A stretch of DNA of 54,582 bases from Gemmatimonadales bacterium UBA7889 (GTDB lineage: Bacteria; Gemmatimonadota; Gemmatimonadetes; Longimicrobiales; Gaopeijiaceae), in contig DLRL01000052.1 in the NCBI GenBank assembly GCA_002501085.1, positions 645 to 55,226 of the forward strand, given 5' to 3'. The notes beneath the pieces are model-generated. The model saw only the letters and a list, made by a program, of their open reading frames with translations. It ran no database searches and was not told the DNA's origin. This document shows, piece by piece, positions 15,716 through 24,009 of this stretch. The position numbers were made by a program, and so were the translations under genes. Every line of letters starts with the position of its first letter. The first letter of the stretch is position 1.

Positions 15716-16669
15716 GTGAAAAACATTCTGCTTGAAGTCGCTATCGTTTCGTTAGCGATCTTACTCTCGGCGTGCAATCCAGATGAGCCAGCACCAGCCG
15801 GAGATTTATCGAATACTCAAGCGATGGTTAACAGAACTGGGTTTCCAGGACCATCCTATGAAAGAAACTTCGTTTTCATGACAACAACTACAGACAGCCT
15901 ACTCTTGATGCCTTGGCTACTGGAAACGACCCTGGACTCGAATACGGTTTTCAGGGAAGCACGCGGATGGGTCAACCGGGGCGGCACGTGGGAAGCGTTC
16001 TTGGCTGAGCGATGGCAAACCCCTCCAACTCGCTATCCCGCCCGGATCCTTCCTTATGGAACCTTTCGAATCGTTGTCGGAGAAAGCGACAGAGTAGACG
16101 GTATCATTTACACAGATGGACCACGTAATCTTGAGCTTGCGCTTGGTAGGTCGGTCGCCCGATGGGGCGGCCCGCGGGAAGAACGATTACGACTTCTAGA
16201 GGCGTCTCTCCATCTGGGTGAACAGCGATTGAATGGAATTGTACTTGATATGGCACGCCTCAATTCATCTGATACACCAGCGCGTGGTGATTGGGCATTT
16301 TTGACTTCGGGGGACTCAGTTCAGATCGTAGTCCAAGGAGATCTGGAGCATGATATTGAAACTCCACCGAACTACCGCGGGTGGGGGCTGCTAGATTCTA
16401 AGGAATTACAATGGCCATCACTCAGAATCGATTGGGTCCAAGTGAGTGCCTATCAGCCGGCTCGACGGGACCTACCCATATCATGGACCCTTTCCTCTCC
16501 GATTGCATCAGTTGTTGGGACACTAGAAGTCTTGGCTTCAGAGATAGTCACAGGTACAGAATCAGGTCCGGTCCTGCCAGTTCAAGCCTTGTTCGAGGTG
16601 GTCGGTACAATTTCGATTGATGGGCTCTCATTTCCAGTGCGAGGTCTATTCAACCATCGCAGGAGATGA
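15716..16669 (+). CDS. Predicted lipoprotein of unknown function
   Basis: Not recognised. The start is GTG at 15716 preceded by an AGGTGG ribosome site. The N-terminus is a clear lipoprotein signal with lipobox LLSAC (Cys at about residue 20), so the protein is likely membrane-anchored in the periplasm. The mature 297 residues are rich in beta-strand patterns, with repeated short strands such as TFRIVVGESD, RLNGIVLDMARL and SVQIVVQGDLE. This suggests a lipocalin-like or beta-sandwich fold, but no family motif is evident. It directly follows the DUF1499 gene on the same strand, and the next genes are on the opposite strand. Confidence 0.75.
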   Translation: MKNILLEVAIVSLAILLSACNPDEPAPAGDLSNTQAMVNRTGFPGPSYERNFVFMTTTTDSLLLMPWLLETTLDSNTVFREARGWVNRGGTWEAFLAERWQTPPTRYPARILPYGTFRIVVGESDRVDGIIYTDGPRNLELALGRSVARWGGPREERLRLLEASLHLGEQRLNGIVLDMARLNSSDTPARGDWAFLTSGDSVQIVVQGDLEHDIETPPNYRGWGLLDSKELQWPSLRIDWVQVSAYQPARRDLPISWTLSSPIASVVGTLEVLASEIVTGTESGPVLPVQALFEVVGTISIDGLSFPVRGLFNHRRR

Positions 16670-16735
16670 TGGTTGATACTTCTCTTCAGATCTGCGTTAG
16701 AAGAGAGCTATAAGATGATGCTGGTAATTGCGGAA

Positions 16736-16990
16736 TTACTCGTCGGGTAGCTCCACCCGAAAACCACGTGCATAGCGAGACCCGGCTTCCCGGGAAGTAG
16801 ACACTTTAACATGACGCTGAAGCCATGCCATTGGAGTGAAGTGGCGCTTGACCTTCTTTCGGCGTCCTGAACCCCGAGCCATGCTTTCCTCGATTTCCTC
16901 TGCAGTCTGGGAGTAGCGCCCCGGTAACCCAAACCATATTCCAAGCGCAAAAGCTAAAAGCCCGCCGAAGATTTTCAGTGCGAGGATCAT
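16736..16990 (-). CDS. Small single-pass membrane protein, unknown
   Basis: An 84-residue protein with one N-terminal membrane helix (about 2-22, LALKIFGGLLAFALGIWFGL). A cytoplasmic, strongly basic tail follows (GSGRRKKVKRHFTPMAWLQR). The helix-then-basic layout obeys the positive-inside pattern, which supports a real gene. Codon-level signals are weak, and the overlapping frame on the same strand (16708-16950) lacks such features. It lies just downstream of the 49-residue membrane protein at 17004-17153 (14-base gap) and could share its transcript. No function is proposed. Confidence 0.6.
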   Translation of the reverse strand: MILALKIFGGLLAFALGIWFGLPGRYSQTAEEIEESMARGSGRRKKVKRHFTPMAWLQRHVKVSTSREAGSRYARGFRVELPDE

Positions 16991-17003
16991 AGCAAGCTAA
17001 GAA

Positions 17004-17153
17004 TTAATTCTTTGTTACAGTCTCGAAGGCAAGCAATCCTAGTCCAATAGACAGAATGATTGCGACCGCATTAGTACCAACTGCAACAAGGCCCACAACC
17101 AACCAGAATACAGCGTGGGTAAACAGGTATCCGCCGGGCACCAAATTACTCAT
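17004..17153 (-). CDS. Very small membrane protein (49 aa)
   Basis: A short open frame, ATG 17153 to TAA 17004, encoding 49 residues. It starts MSNLVPGGYLFTHAVFW and continues as an almost unbroken hydrophobic stretch (about 17-43), ending in the polar tail ETVTKN. It would span the membrane once or as a hairpin. No Shine-Dalgarno is visible; the upstream bases are pyrimidine-rich. It is placed between terB and the 84-residue membrane protein on the same strand with short gaps, like an operon member. It is shorter than most gene callers' cut-offs. Evidence is composition and position only. Confidence 0.45.
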   Translation of the reverse strand: MSNLVPGGYLFTHAVFWLVVGLVAVGTNAVAIILSIGLGLLAFETVTKN

Positions 17154-17259
17154 GGCTGAGAGAAGGAAGAGAGATGAGGGATAGACGCGGAAATATGTCG
17201 GGGATACTTCAACCTGTCACCCCCATGTCGGCTAATAGAGAGGAGTTACTATTCGTCAT

Positions 17260-17730
17260 CTATAGCGCACTATCTTTGATGTCTTCTGCACGCTTGCGAG
17301 CTAAGGTCAGGTATCCAGGTTCGAGTTTGAGCAGGTGGGAAATCTTTCTCATCAGGTGCTGCTCCTTATCGGCTAATTCTCCATCCGCGTACACCAAGCC
17401 CCACATGATCTCTGCAAGCACCATTTTCTGACCGACCGAGTAATTTTCAGCTATCAGACTTGTAAACTGCCATAGGTCCACTGCCCCCGCTCGTGCTTCC
17501 TCTGACAGCTCTATGAGCTGTGTAGCTTGAGCAGGTTCGAGTCCATACTGCCTCCGGATCGCAGACTCCAGATGCTCTCTCTCATCCTCCGTGAACTCTT
17601 CATCCGCGTAAGCAAGCTCAAGCAGAAGGGCACATGCCGCCAATCGGATGTCCTTCTTGTTCTCTTCGTCATCAGACTCTTCAACGGGACTCATGGAAGA
17701 GGAGAAGAATTTCTTTATAGAATCCAACAT
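17260..17730 (-). CDS. TerB-like tellurite-resistance family protein
   Basis: A 156-residue, all-helical cytoplasmic protein. The N-terminal 25 residues are a charged linker (VEESDDEENKKD). The rest carries the two TerB-type repeats, each with an acidic metal-binding motif: YADEEFTEDE near 41-50 and VYADGELADKE near 112-122. This AD(G/E)E..xxE pattern defines the TerB fold, which binds divalent metal. Length is normal. Standalone TerB proteins have been linked to stress and envelope functions, but no ter operon is present here. It is downstream of the large TPR gene on the same strand with a 57-base gap. Confidence 0.8.
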   Translation of the reverse strand: MLDSIKKFFSSSMSPVEESDDEENKKDIRLAACALLLELAYADEEFTEDEREHLESAIRRQYGLEPAQATQLIELSEEARAGAVDLWQFTSLIAENYSVGQKMVLAEIMWGLVYADGELADKEQHLMRKISHLLKLEPGYLTLARKRAEDIKDSAL

Positions 17731-17787
17731 CCATATCTCCGTCTAATGACCCCTAAATTCACCCATATTAACTCAATTAGATGTGGC

Positions 17788-18804
17788 TTATTTCCGCTGT
17801 AATGCCCGAGCTTGCCGGTACATGAGCGCCGCTTCTTCAGTCATATGCTTGCGATCATAGAGGTGTCCCAACGTGTAGAAAGCTCTGGAATTTCTTGGCT
17901 GTAAGACTGTAGCCCGCTCCAGAGCAATAAGCGCTTCATCAAACCGGCCAAGCCTATTGAGGGTTTCGCCAAGATAGTAGAATGCGCGTGCCGATTCACG
18001 ATCCTGCTCGCAAACCCAGCGCAGTTCCAATTCTGCGGCAGCATAAGCTCCACGCCGAAAACTGAGGATCCCTACGCTCGCTCGCACAGCCACGCTGTTT
18101 GGATCGATAGCTACTGCTCGAAGTAGTAAATGTTCGGCCTCCCCATACCGTGCCAGCACACCCAATGCCGACCCGTAGTTGATAAGTACCTCGACATTTT
18201 GAGGGTCAATGCCCTCCGCTGCCTCAAATTGTTCTAGTGCTAATTCGGGATGATCGAGTTCATCATAAAGAACCCCAAGGTTGTTACGCGCCTTAACATT
18301 TCTAGGGCTATCGGCCAAAATATCGCGATAGAGTTCGATCGCGTTCCCAATCTGCCCCTCCTGGACAAGGTTTCGGGCTCGACCCAGGCGCTCATCCGGA
18401 GGCGGCGAATCCTCTGTTCTGAAAAGCGCATCGTTAGTATCAGTTATATCAAGGTCTTCAGAAGATTGATCTTCGGCCGGTATCTGGGCTGTGCCCTCCT
18501 GATCCGGCGACCCTAACTCTTTCGGACTAAATATCTCTGCGGAGGCTGTAGCATCTTCCTGGGGAATCTGGTCTGGTATCAGCGGGAATGTGCCCTCGCC
18601 TAGTTCTTCATGGCCAGGCTCACCGCTTAGATCCTCACCCTTAGCCGGGAGCAGCTCGGTCTGCGCTTCTGCAGCCGCAAGTTTCTCTTGCTGCTTTTTC
18701 GCAGCTTGCTTCCTCGTTGACACCTTTTTCTTGGTGGTAGATAAAGTTTCTTCAAAGGCCTCTTTTTCAGCCACCGATTTCTTTCTAGGGCCCTTACTCG
18801 GCAT
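17788..18804 (-). CDS. TPR-repeat protein with Lys/Ala- and acid-rich N-terminus
   Basis: A 338-residue protein in two parts. Residues 1 to about 135 are low-complexity: first lysine/alanine-rich (KKKVSTRKQAAKKQQEKL), then acidic and proline-rich, probably disordered. Residues about 140-335 hold tandem 34-residue tetratricopeptide repeats, for example ARNNLGVLYDELDHPELALEQFEAAEGIDPQN and AFYYLGETLNRLGRFDEAL. TPR arrays are protein-interaction scaffolds; the partner is unknown. Without a signal peptide it is likely cytoplasmic. The start lies 3 bases after the cutA stop region, so cutA and this gene are tightly coupled. Confidence 0.8.
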   Translation of the reverse strand: MPSKGPRKKSVAEKEAFEETLSTTKKKVSTRKQAAKKQQEKLAAAEAQTELLPAKGEDLSGEPGHEELGEGTFPLIPDQIPQEDATASAEIFSPKELGSPDQEGTAQIPAEDQSSEDLDITDTNDALFRTEDSPPPDERLGRARNLVQEGQIGNAIELYRDILADSPRNVKARNNLGVLYDELDHPELALEQFEAAEGIDPQNVEVLINYGSALGVLARYGEAEHLLLRAVAIDPNSVAVRASVGILSFRRGAYAAAELELRWVCEQDRESARAFYYLGETLNRLGRFDEALIALERATVLQPRNSRAFYTLGHLYDRKHMTEEAALMYRQARALQRK

Positions 18805-18807
18805 CTC

Positions 18808-19143
18808 TTATCCCCCCACTTCGGAACTAACCCAGGCAATATAGGGAGGATGTCCACCAGTTACAGGAATCGAGAGCAACTCAGGAACATCATATGGGTG
18901 GAGTTCAACCAATCTGGTTTCTAGGGCGTTCACTTGGGCTGCAGTTGTCTTAATAACTAACATAGCTTCTTGCTCTTCCTGCAGTTGCCCCTCCCACCAG
19001 TACACTGACGAAACCCCGGGAATAACATTGGCACACGCCGCAAGCCGTTCGCTCACAAGCGTGCGTGCGATCCGCTTAGCTTCTTCCATCCTAGGGGCGG
19101 CCGTAAGCAAAGTGACGACTTGAGTCGATACTGTAGGACTCAT
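18808..19143 (-). CDS. cutA: Divalent-cation tolerance protein CutA
   Basis: A CutA1 trimer-forming protein of 111 residues. The family sequence is clear: ARTLVSERLAACANVIPGVSSVYWWEGQ, then EEQEAMLVIKTT and the C-terminal LHPYDVPELLSIPVTGG. The cysteine and the histidine of HPYD are the conserved residues. CutA was first tied to copper tolerance but its true role is unsettled. The gene is 4 bases downstream of the acyl-CoA ligase stop and 3 bases before the TPR gene, within a run of closely packed minus-strand genes. Confidence 0.93.
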   Translation of the reverse strand: MSPTVSTQVVTLLTAAPRMEEAKRIARTLVSERLAACANVIPGVSSVYWWEGQLQEEQEAMLVIKTTAAQVNALETRLVELHPYDVPELLSIPVTGGHPPYIAWVSSEVGG

Positions 19144-19147
19144 TGCT

Positions 19148-20998
19148 TCAGGATGCAGTTTTGTCTGCTACAGCACCGGTATAGAGCTGTTCTATGACTG
19201 CCTTGAAACGTTCTTCAACCAGACTCCGCTTCACCTTGAGAGTAGGTGTGAGCATGCCGTTTTCAATCGAGAGTTCTTCTGATAGAAGCGCAATCTTTTT
19301 TGGAGTCTCAAAGGACGCGAGACCACTGAGTTCCCCTAGTGTCTCACGTTCCAAATGGGAGAGCACTTCTTGATTGGTAACGAGCTCTTCAAAGCTTGAC
19401 CACTCGACACCGTTTTGGGATGCCCACTGCTGGAGGGGCTCTGTGGCCGGAACGATGAGCAGCACTAAGTAAGGGCGGCGGTCCCCAATTATTACAGCTT
19501 GCTCGACAAACATGTTCGTTTTTAGGCGATTCTCTATCGGTTGTGGAGCGATGTTCTTTCCACCACCTGTAACTATGAGATCCTTCTTGCGATCTGTGAT
19601 ATAAAGAAATCCCTCTCCGTCGATGTGACCGATGTCACCCGTCGCAAACCATCCTTCGGTATCGATCACGGAAGCAGTGGCTTCTGGTTTGTTATAGTAC
19701 CCCTTCATGACCTGTGGTCCCCGAATCAATATCTCACCGTCGGAAGCAATCTTGACCTCTGTGCCAGAAGCTGGCTTACCGACACTCCCTATCCGGAAAT
19801 GCTCAAGCGTGTTCGCGTTTGTGACAGGGCTGGTCTCTGTGAGCCCGTAACCTTCAAGGATGGTGAGGCCAATCGAATAGAAGAAGCGATTCAGTACCGG
19901 GGCCAAGGGCCCACCGCCACTCAGAAAGAGCCTCACCCTGCCCCCCACTCCAGCCTTCACCTTCGAGAAGACAAGTTTGTCAGCTAGTCCATATTGAAGT
20001 GCAAGCACCCCTGAAGGCTCACGTCCAGTAAGGCGCAGATCTGCAACACGATCTGCCACGCCAGCCGCCCAGTTGATTAAAGCTTTCTTGATCCCACTCG
20101 CACCCATCACGTTATTGTAGATTTTTTCATAGATACGCGGTACAGAAACAACCACTGTTGGACGAATAACCCCCATATCTTTGATTAACGTGGGCATGGA
20201 ACGAGGGTAGCCAATCCGGCAACCGGTCCGGAAAAACAGATAGTCAGCAGTCCTCTGCAGGATATGAGACAGGGGAAGGAAGCTGATGGTATTATCGGCT
20301 CCTGCTACGATTGGAAGCAGGCTGCTACAAACCTGTACGTTTGAAGAAATATTATTGTGGGTAAGCATTACGCCCTTAGGGTCACCGGTTGTACCTGACG
20401 TGTAGATGATCGTAGCCACATCGTCCGGCTGGGCTTGAAGGGCACTTTTTTGAAAATCCTCATCGGATACCGCCGACGAAGAAGCCGCTGCGCCTAACTT
20501 CAGAAATCCCTCCCACGAAAGCACTCCAGCAGGCATCTCAGATAACGAATCAAATACAACGATCTGGATTTCTTGGGGGCACTCCACTACTGCCTCGAGC
20601 ACCTTTACCACCTGCTCAGACGAGGATGCAAATACAAGCTTTGCGCCTGAATCTTTGAGCGCATAAGCCACCTGAGAAGAGGTCAATGTCGGATAAATGG
20701 GGACATCAATCACCCCAGTACACAAACATGCGTAATCCGCCAACGCCCACTCAGGCCTATTCTCCGAGAGGATCGCCGCACGGTCACCCCGAATGATGCC
20801 TTGAGACCCCAGCGCAGAAGCCACCCTTTTCACTATAGAGAAAGCCTCACTGTATACGACACCAGACAACTCTGTGTCGGATACCATCCGTTCAAACGCA
20901 ACCCGAGAACCGTGTTCGTCAACTGACTTGAAAAAAAGTTCAGTCAGTGTCGACCTAGGAAGAACTGACTCATCTGCGAAGTAGCTAAGGGTCGTCAT
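19148..20998 (-). CDS. Long-chain fatty acid-CoA ligase (AMP-forming)
   Basis: Activates fatty acids to acyl-CoA using ATP. The 616-residue protein is a full ANL-superfamily enzyme. The phosphate-binding loop YTSGTTGDPKGVM is at 199-211, the LPLSHILQRT segment follows, and the adenine/acyl motif GYGLTETSPV is near 378-388. ATGDIGHID and DRKKDLIVTGGGKNIAPQPIE carry the hinge. The size and the SHILQRT form put it with FadD15/ACSL-type long-chain ligases. The start ATG 20998 is followed by a polar N-terminus, so it is cytosolic or peripheral. It heads a run with cutA and the TPR gene downstream. Confidence 0.93.
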   Translation of the reverse strand: MTTLSYFADESVLPRSTLTELFFKSVDEHGSRVAFERMVSDTELSGVVYSEAFSIVKRVASALGSQGIIRGDRAAILSENRPEWALADYACLCTGVIDVPIYPTLTSSQVAYALKDSGAKLVFASSSEQVVKVLEAVVECPQEIQIVVFDSLSEMPAGVLSWEGFLKLGAAASSSAVSDEDFQKSALQAQPDDVATIIYTSGTTGDPKGVMLTHNNISSNVQVCSSLLPIVAGADNTISFLPLSHILQRTADYLFFRTGCRIGYPRSMPTLIKDMGVIRPTVVVSVPRIYEKIYNNVMGASGIKKALINWAAGVADRVADLRLTGREPSGVLALQYGLADKLVFSKVKAGVGGRVRLFLSGGGPLAPVLNRFFYSIGLTILEGYGLTETSPVTNANTLEHFRIGSVGKPASGTEVKIASDGEILIRGPQVMKGYYNKPEATASVIDTEGWFATGDIGHIDGEGFLYITDRKKDLIVTGGGKNIAPQPIENRLKTNMFVEQAVIIGDRRPYLVLLIVPATEPLQQWASQNGVEWSSFEELVTNQEVLSHLERETLGELSGLASFETPKKIALLSEELSIENGMLTPTLKVKRSLVEERFKAVIEQLYTGAVADKTAS

Positions 20999-21019
20999 AT
21001 ATATTCCTGTGATCCGTCT

Positions 21020-21469
21020 CTAAGTGCGCTCAACGCTAATATCCATACTAATCTCTGGGTGAAGTGAATGCAGTACGCTGCAGTATTTGTCCCGTGACAG
21101 ATCAAGGGCACGCTGCACTTGGCTTTCATGTTCTTCGCCAGGGCCAGTAATCCGACAAACAAGATGAATTAATTCGTATTTCTTTGGCGCCTCGCCCGCT
21201 CGCTCCCCCGTAGCATCAATCTCAAGTGATTTAACGGGAACCCTTGATTTCTCTAAGATCATCCTCAGGTCGATTGCCATACATCCCGCAAGAGAGAGGA
21301 GAAGGAGTTCCATGGGTGAGGGCCCTTGGGAACTATCCCCGTCTATGGCAATCTCAGGACCATCTCCTGTGCCTCCCGTGAAAATCAGTGCGTCACCGGA
21401 CCAACGGAGCCCGATCCTTCGGGTATCAGAAAAGTTCATCTGGAGGAGGGGGTGCGGGGAGAGAGTCAC
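21020..21469 (-). CDS. OsmC-family protein
   Basis: OsmC/YhfA-type protein. OsmC relatives are dimeric thiol peroxidases or binding proteins. Features seen are RIGLRWSGDALIF at the N-terminus, DGDSSQGPSPMELLLLSLAGCMAIDL with the conserved peroxidatic-type Cys, and a C-terminal half with RVQRALDLSRDKYCSVLHSL carrying the second Cys. Two starts are possible. GTG 21469 has an AGGCGA upstream and overlaps the preceding TPR gene by 44 bases. ATG 21439 overlaps by only 14 but lacks a ribosome site. Length with either is normal. Confidence 0.88.
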   Translation of the reverse strand: MTLSPHPLLQMNFSDTRRIGLRWSGDALIFTGGTGDGPEIAIDGDSSQGPSPMELLLLSLAGCMAIDLRMILEKSRVPVKSLEIDATGERAGEAPKKYELIHLVCRITGPGEEHESQVQRALDLSRDKYCSVLHSLHPEISMDISVERT

Positions 21470-21881
21470 TCGGATCGCCTAGAAGACCTGCAAGAGTGGC
21501 GCGCGCGTGAGTAACATGGCTATCTGCTTCTGGGTCGTCTGGCGCACAAGCAAGAAAAAACTCAAAGTGCTGGATTGCACCTTCGGGGTCACCGCTGTTC
21601 AGAAGAATAAATGCTAAACCATAGTGTGCCCCTGCAGCGGAAGCATCCCTATGGAGAACATGTCGATAGGTTTTCGCTGCCTCCTCCATCATTCCGATCC
21701 GAGTGTAGCAAATCGCAATCTGCTGAAGGATGACCGTGTCACCCCCAGATTGCTTTAGAGCAAGGCGGAAAGAGGTGAGTGCCTCGTGGAAGTTCTTATC
21801 CGCGAGGAGTTCAAGGCCTTCGTTGTAGTAGTCGACGTGCCGCGGATTGCCGCCGCCGAAAAGCTTGTTCCAGAACGCCAT
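21426..21881 (-). CDS. Small TPR-repeat protein
   Basis: A 151-residue protein with three to four tetratricopeptide repeats: YYNEGLELLADKNFHEALTSF, ILQQIAICYTRIGMMEEAAKTY and AHYGLAFILLNSGDPEGAIQHF. These are followed by a proline-rich acidic tail (LPAPPPPDELF). The N-terminal MAFWNKLFGGGNPRH has an amphipathic helix but no signal peptide. It overlaps the OsmC gene downstream, and a gap of about 90 bases separates it from the Trm112-like gene. An adaptor role is all that can be inferred. Confidence 0.8.
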   Translation of the reverse strand: MAFWNKLFGGGNPRHVDYYNEGLELLADKNFHEALTSFRLALKQSGGDTVILQQIAICYTRIGMMEEAAKTYRHVLHRDASAAGAHYGLAFILLNSGDPEGAIQHFEFFLACAPDDPEADSHVTHARATLAGLLGDPSDSLPAPPPPDELF

Positions 21882-21969
21882 CTGTGAGCAGGCTACACGG
21901 TCGGAGTATGAGGCTTAGGGTACTAAGAAGGTAGGATCCTTCCTCAGAGAAACGCAACTTCTTGATACC

Positions 21970-22599
21970 TCAACTACTTGTGGCTACGACCCTTCCTGAT
22001 TCATCAGCCATAATCGATAACCCAGCAGCTTGAAGCCACTCAGGTGCGGTTGTAGCTGCATTGACGACAACAACTCTGGACATTGGCGCAATCACTCTCG
22101 CCGCCTCTTCAAACCAATCTCGGTCAAGTCTGCCATCGATCACCACCCCTCTAAGTGACCGAGAAAAAAATGGTATTCCTGGGTGAGAAACAATCCGGCT
22201 CCATGATGGGTCAGTAGGCCATCTTGCCAAATCTGCATCCACCCCAACCACATGGATGTCATCTAGCAAGGCCGCAAGGCCTGGACCCAGTACAGTGGGA
22301 CCACCAATAAGTAGCACAGCCGCAGGGTCCCGGATGATACCCAATAGAGGCAACAGGTACTCACTTTCCTCCTGGGTTCTGATCACAGGATCTCCCGCTC
22401 GTCCCTTCGGGAGTTCAGGACGAGGAGGAGCCCTTAGGTCCCCGAATCCATCAGTAATCGGATACTGGTCCCTGCAGTTGGGACATCCCAACACACCTTC
22501 GGTAACCCTCCGGTCATGTGTTTTGTCAGCCCTAAGGATTAAACCAAACTCTGGGCCACACCTAGAGCAGGTAAGCCTGTCTGCAACGAGTACATGCAC
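21970..22599 (-). CDS. Trm112-like zinc ribbon fused to a Rossmann-like domain
   Basis: The N-terminal about 57 residues resemble Trm112/YcaR: cysteine pairs C11/C14 (LTCSRCG) and C39/C42 (CPNC), then YPITDGFGDLR. Free-standing Trm112 proteins activate methyltransferases. The remaining about 150 residues have a Rossmann-like alternation: VLLIGGPTVLGPGLAALL, then VVGVDAD, RGVVIDGRL and SRVVVVNAA. They recall a SAM-methyltransferase fold, but no clear SAM-binding GxGxG is visible. It may be a methyltransferase-like pseudoenzyme or a helper. It is monocistronic-looking, about 80 bases from the next SDR gene. Confidence 0.55.
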   Translation of the reverse strand: MHVLVADRLTCSRCGPEFGLILRADKTHDRRVTEGVLGCPNCRDQYPITDGFGDLRAPPRPELPKGRAGDPVIRTQEESEYLLPLLGIIRDPAAVLLIGGPTVLGPGLAALLDDIHVVGVDADLARWPTDPSWSRIVSHPGIPFFSRSLRGVVIDGRLDRDWFEEAARVIAPMSRVVVVNAATTAPEWLQAAGLSIMADESGRVVATSS

Positions 22600-22678
22600 A
22601 ATGACCTGACCGGAAAATAATCTTAGAAATAAAAGGCCCGATAGGAGTATCGGAAGGCAAGAATAGAAGCCGGATTAT

Positions 22679-23398
22679 TCACGCCGGCTCAATCTGCATA
22701 AGGGGTATACTTACCGAGTCGGGCCGAGTCGCTACGAATGCCACCGCTTCGGCGACGTCCCCAGGTTGCATCATCTGACTCCGGTTGGGCAAAGCAGGGT
22801 CATTGTCCGGATCTATTGTATCCCATAACGCAGTGTCTGTTGCAGCTGGCTCAACCAGTGTAGCACGCACACCAGTTCCACGAATCTCTTCAAGTAAAAC
22901 CTCGTGAAAACCTCTGAGTCCGAACTTAGAAGCAGAGTATGCAGCATTCCCAGGGTAAGCTTTCCGGCCCGATACAGAACCAATGTTGACAATCAAGCCC
23001 TTCCGACGATCCAGCATTCCCGGAAGCAAACTTCGCACAACCAGAAATGTGCCCCGGAGATTCACACTAAGGCTTTCATCAAACGCGAGTACCGACTCTG
23101 TAGCACAAGACGAGAGCCCAAAGACACCGGCTGAGTTCACAACAATATCAGGCGCGTGTCCAATGTCATCGGTAAGCCTCTCAAGCGCACTCCAAACTGA
23201 TGCATCATCTGAAAGATCTGCTACAAGCGAGCCACCACCTGTCTCAGAGGCCAGTTCAGTTAATGAGGCTTCGACACGACCCATACCCCACACGATCGCC
23301 CCTTCCTCAGCAAGTCGTGTAGCTATAGCGTGGCCGATACCTCGGCTTGCACCGGTGATAAGTGCAATGCGGTTTGAAAGAAGCTGGCCTGCCGACAT
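22679..23398 (-). CDS. SDR oxidoreductase, candidate sepiapterin-reductase-like
   Basis: A classical SDR of 239 residues: TGASRGIG near the N-terminus, VVNSAGVFG, NIGSVSGR and the active YSASK. The frame extends upstream to 23587, but that part overlaps folE. The true start is ATG 23398, which shares one base with the folE TGA (TGATG), the usual coupling. The context decides the likely job: upstream in the same operon are 6-pyruvoyl-tetrahydropterin synthase and GTP cyclohydrolase I, so this gene fits the third step of tetrahydrobiopterin synthesis, sepiapterin reductase. The sequence alone would allow many SDR substrates, so the name is an inference. Confidence 0.8.
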   Translation of the reverse strand: MSAGQLLSNRIALITGASRGIGHAIATRLAEEGAIVWGMGRVEASLTELASETGGGSLVADLSDDASVWSALERLTDDIGHAPDIVVNSAGVFGLSSCATESVLAFDESLSVNLRGTFLVVRSLLPGMLDRRKGLIVNIGSVSGRKAYPGNAAYSASKFGLRGFHEVLLEEIRGTGVRATLVEPAATDTALWDTIDPDNDPALPNRSQMMQPGDVAEAVAFVATRPDSVSIPLMQIEPA

Positions 23399-24009
23399 CA
23401 GAGTGGTTCGTGAGCGCTGGTTGTCAGTCTCAAGAACTCGTCTCGAGTGCGTTGGTCGTCGAGGAAGGCTCCTCTCATAGCTGAGGTGATAGTCTTCGAG
23501 TTCTGTTTCTGAACTCCACGCATCATCATACACAGGTGATAGGCCTCGACTACGACTGCGACGCCCTGTGGTCTGGTAGTCTCCCACACTGCCTGCGCGA
23601 TCTGTTCTGTCAGCCTTTCTTGAACCTGAAAACGCCTGGCATAGACCTCTACTAAACGAGCTAGCTTTGATAGCCCCAATATATGTCGGTCAGGTATGTA
23701 AGCGATGTGAGCCTTGCCAAAGAACGGAAGGAGATGGTGTTCGCATAATGAGTAAAGTTCAATGTCTTTGACGAGCACCATATTTTGATGACTCTGCTCG
23801 TAAAGCGCGTCACCAACCACCTCTTGAGGACGCTTGTGATACCCCTCGGTTAGAAACGCCAGTGACTTAGCAACCCGTTTGGGGGTCTTACGCATCCCTT
23901 CACGCTCAGGATCATCGCCAAGTCTCAGGATCATCTCGGCAACCAAATCCTCAAATGAAGCAGTTGACAGATCAGAAACCTCTGCAGGCTCAACAGCAAT
24001 ATCGCTCAT
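23398..24009 (-). CDS. folE: GTP cyclohydrolase I
   Basis: Converts GTP to 7,8-dihydroneopterin triphosphate, the entry step to folate and tetrahydropterins. The 203-residue protein has the catalytic zinc site C89, H92 (SLCEHHLLPF) and C160 (HLCMMMRG), plus the typical GLSKLARLVEVYARRFQVQERLT segment. Length and motifs are those of the canonical FolE type. The start overlaps the PTPS stop by 4 bases and the stop overlaps the SDR start by one, so the three proteins are translationally coupled in order PTPS, FolE, SDR. Confidence 0.96.
   Translation of the reverse strand: MSDIAVEPAEVSDLSTASFEDLVAEMILRLGDDPEREGMRKTPKRVAKSLAFLTEGYHKRPQEVVGDALYEQSHQNMVLVKDIELYSLCEHHLLPFFGKAHIAYIPDRHILGLSKLARLVEVYARRFQVQERLTEQIAQAVWETTRPQGVAVVVEAYHLCMMMRGVQKQNSKTITSAMRGAFLDDQRTRDEFLRLTTSAHEPL

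Noticed and set aside
17527..17560. A tRNA-like GGTTCGAGTCC at 17.5 kb
   Set aside because: It lies within the terB coding sequence, and no acceptor or anticodon stem can be built around it.
22256..22609. 117-codon plus-strand frame opposite the Trm112-like gene
   Set aside because: Ser/Pro-rich antisense frame without motifs or ribosome site.
23399..23587. N-terminal extension of the SDR at 22679
   Set aside because: The 63 extra residues overlap folE entirely, are Arg/Ser-rich, and a normal SDR start (ATG 23398) exists in TGATG coupling.
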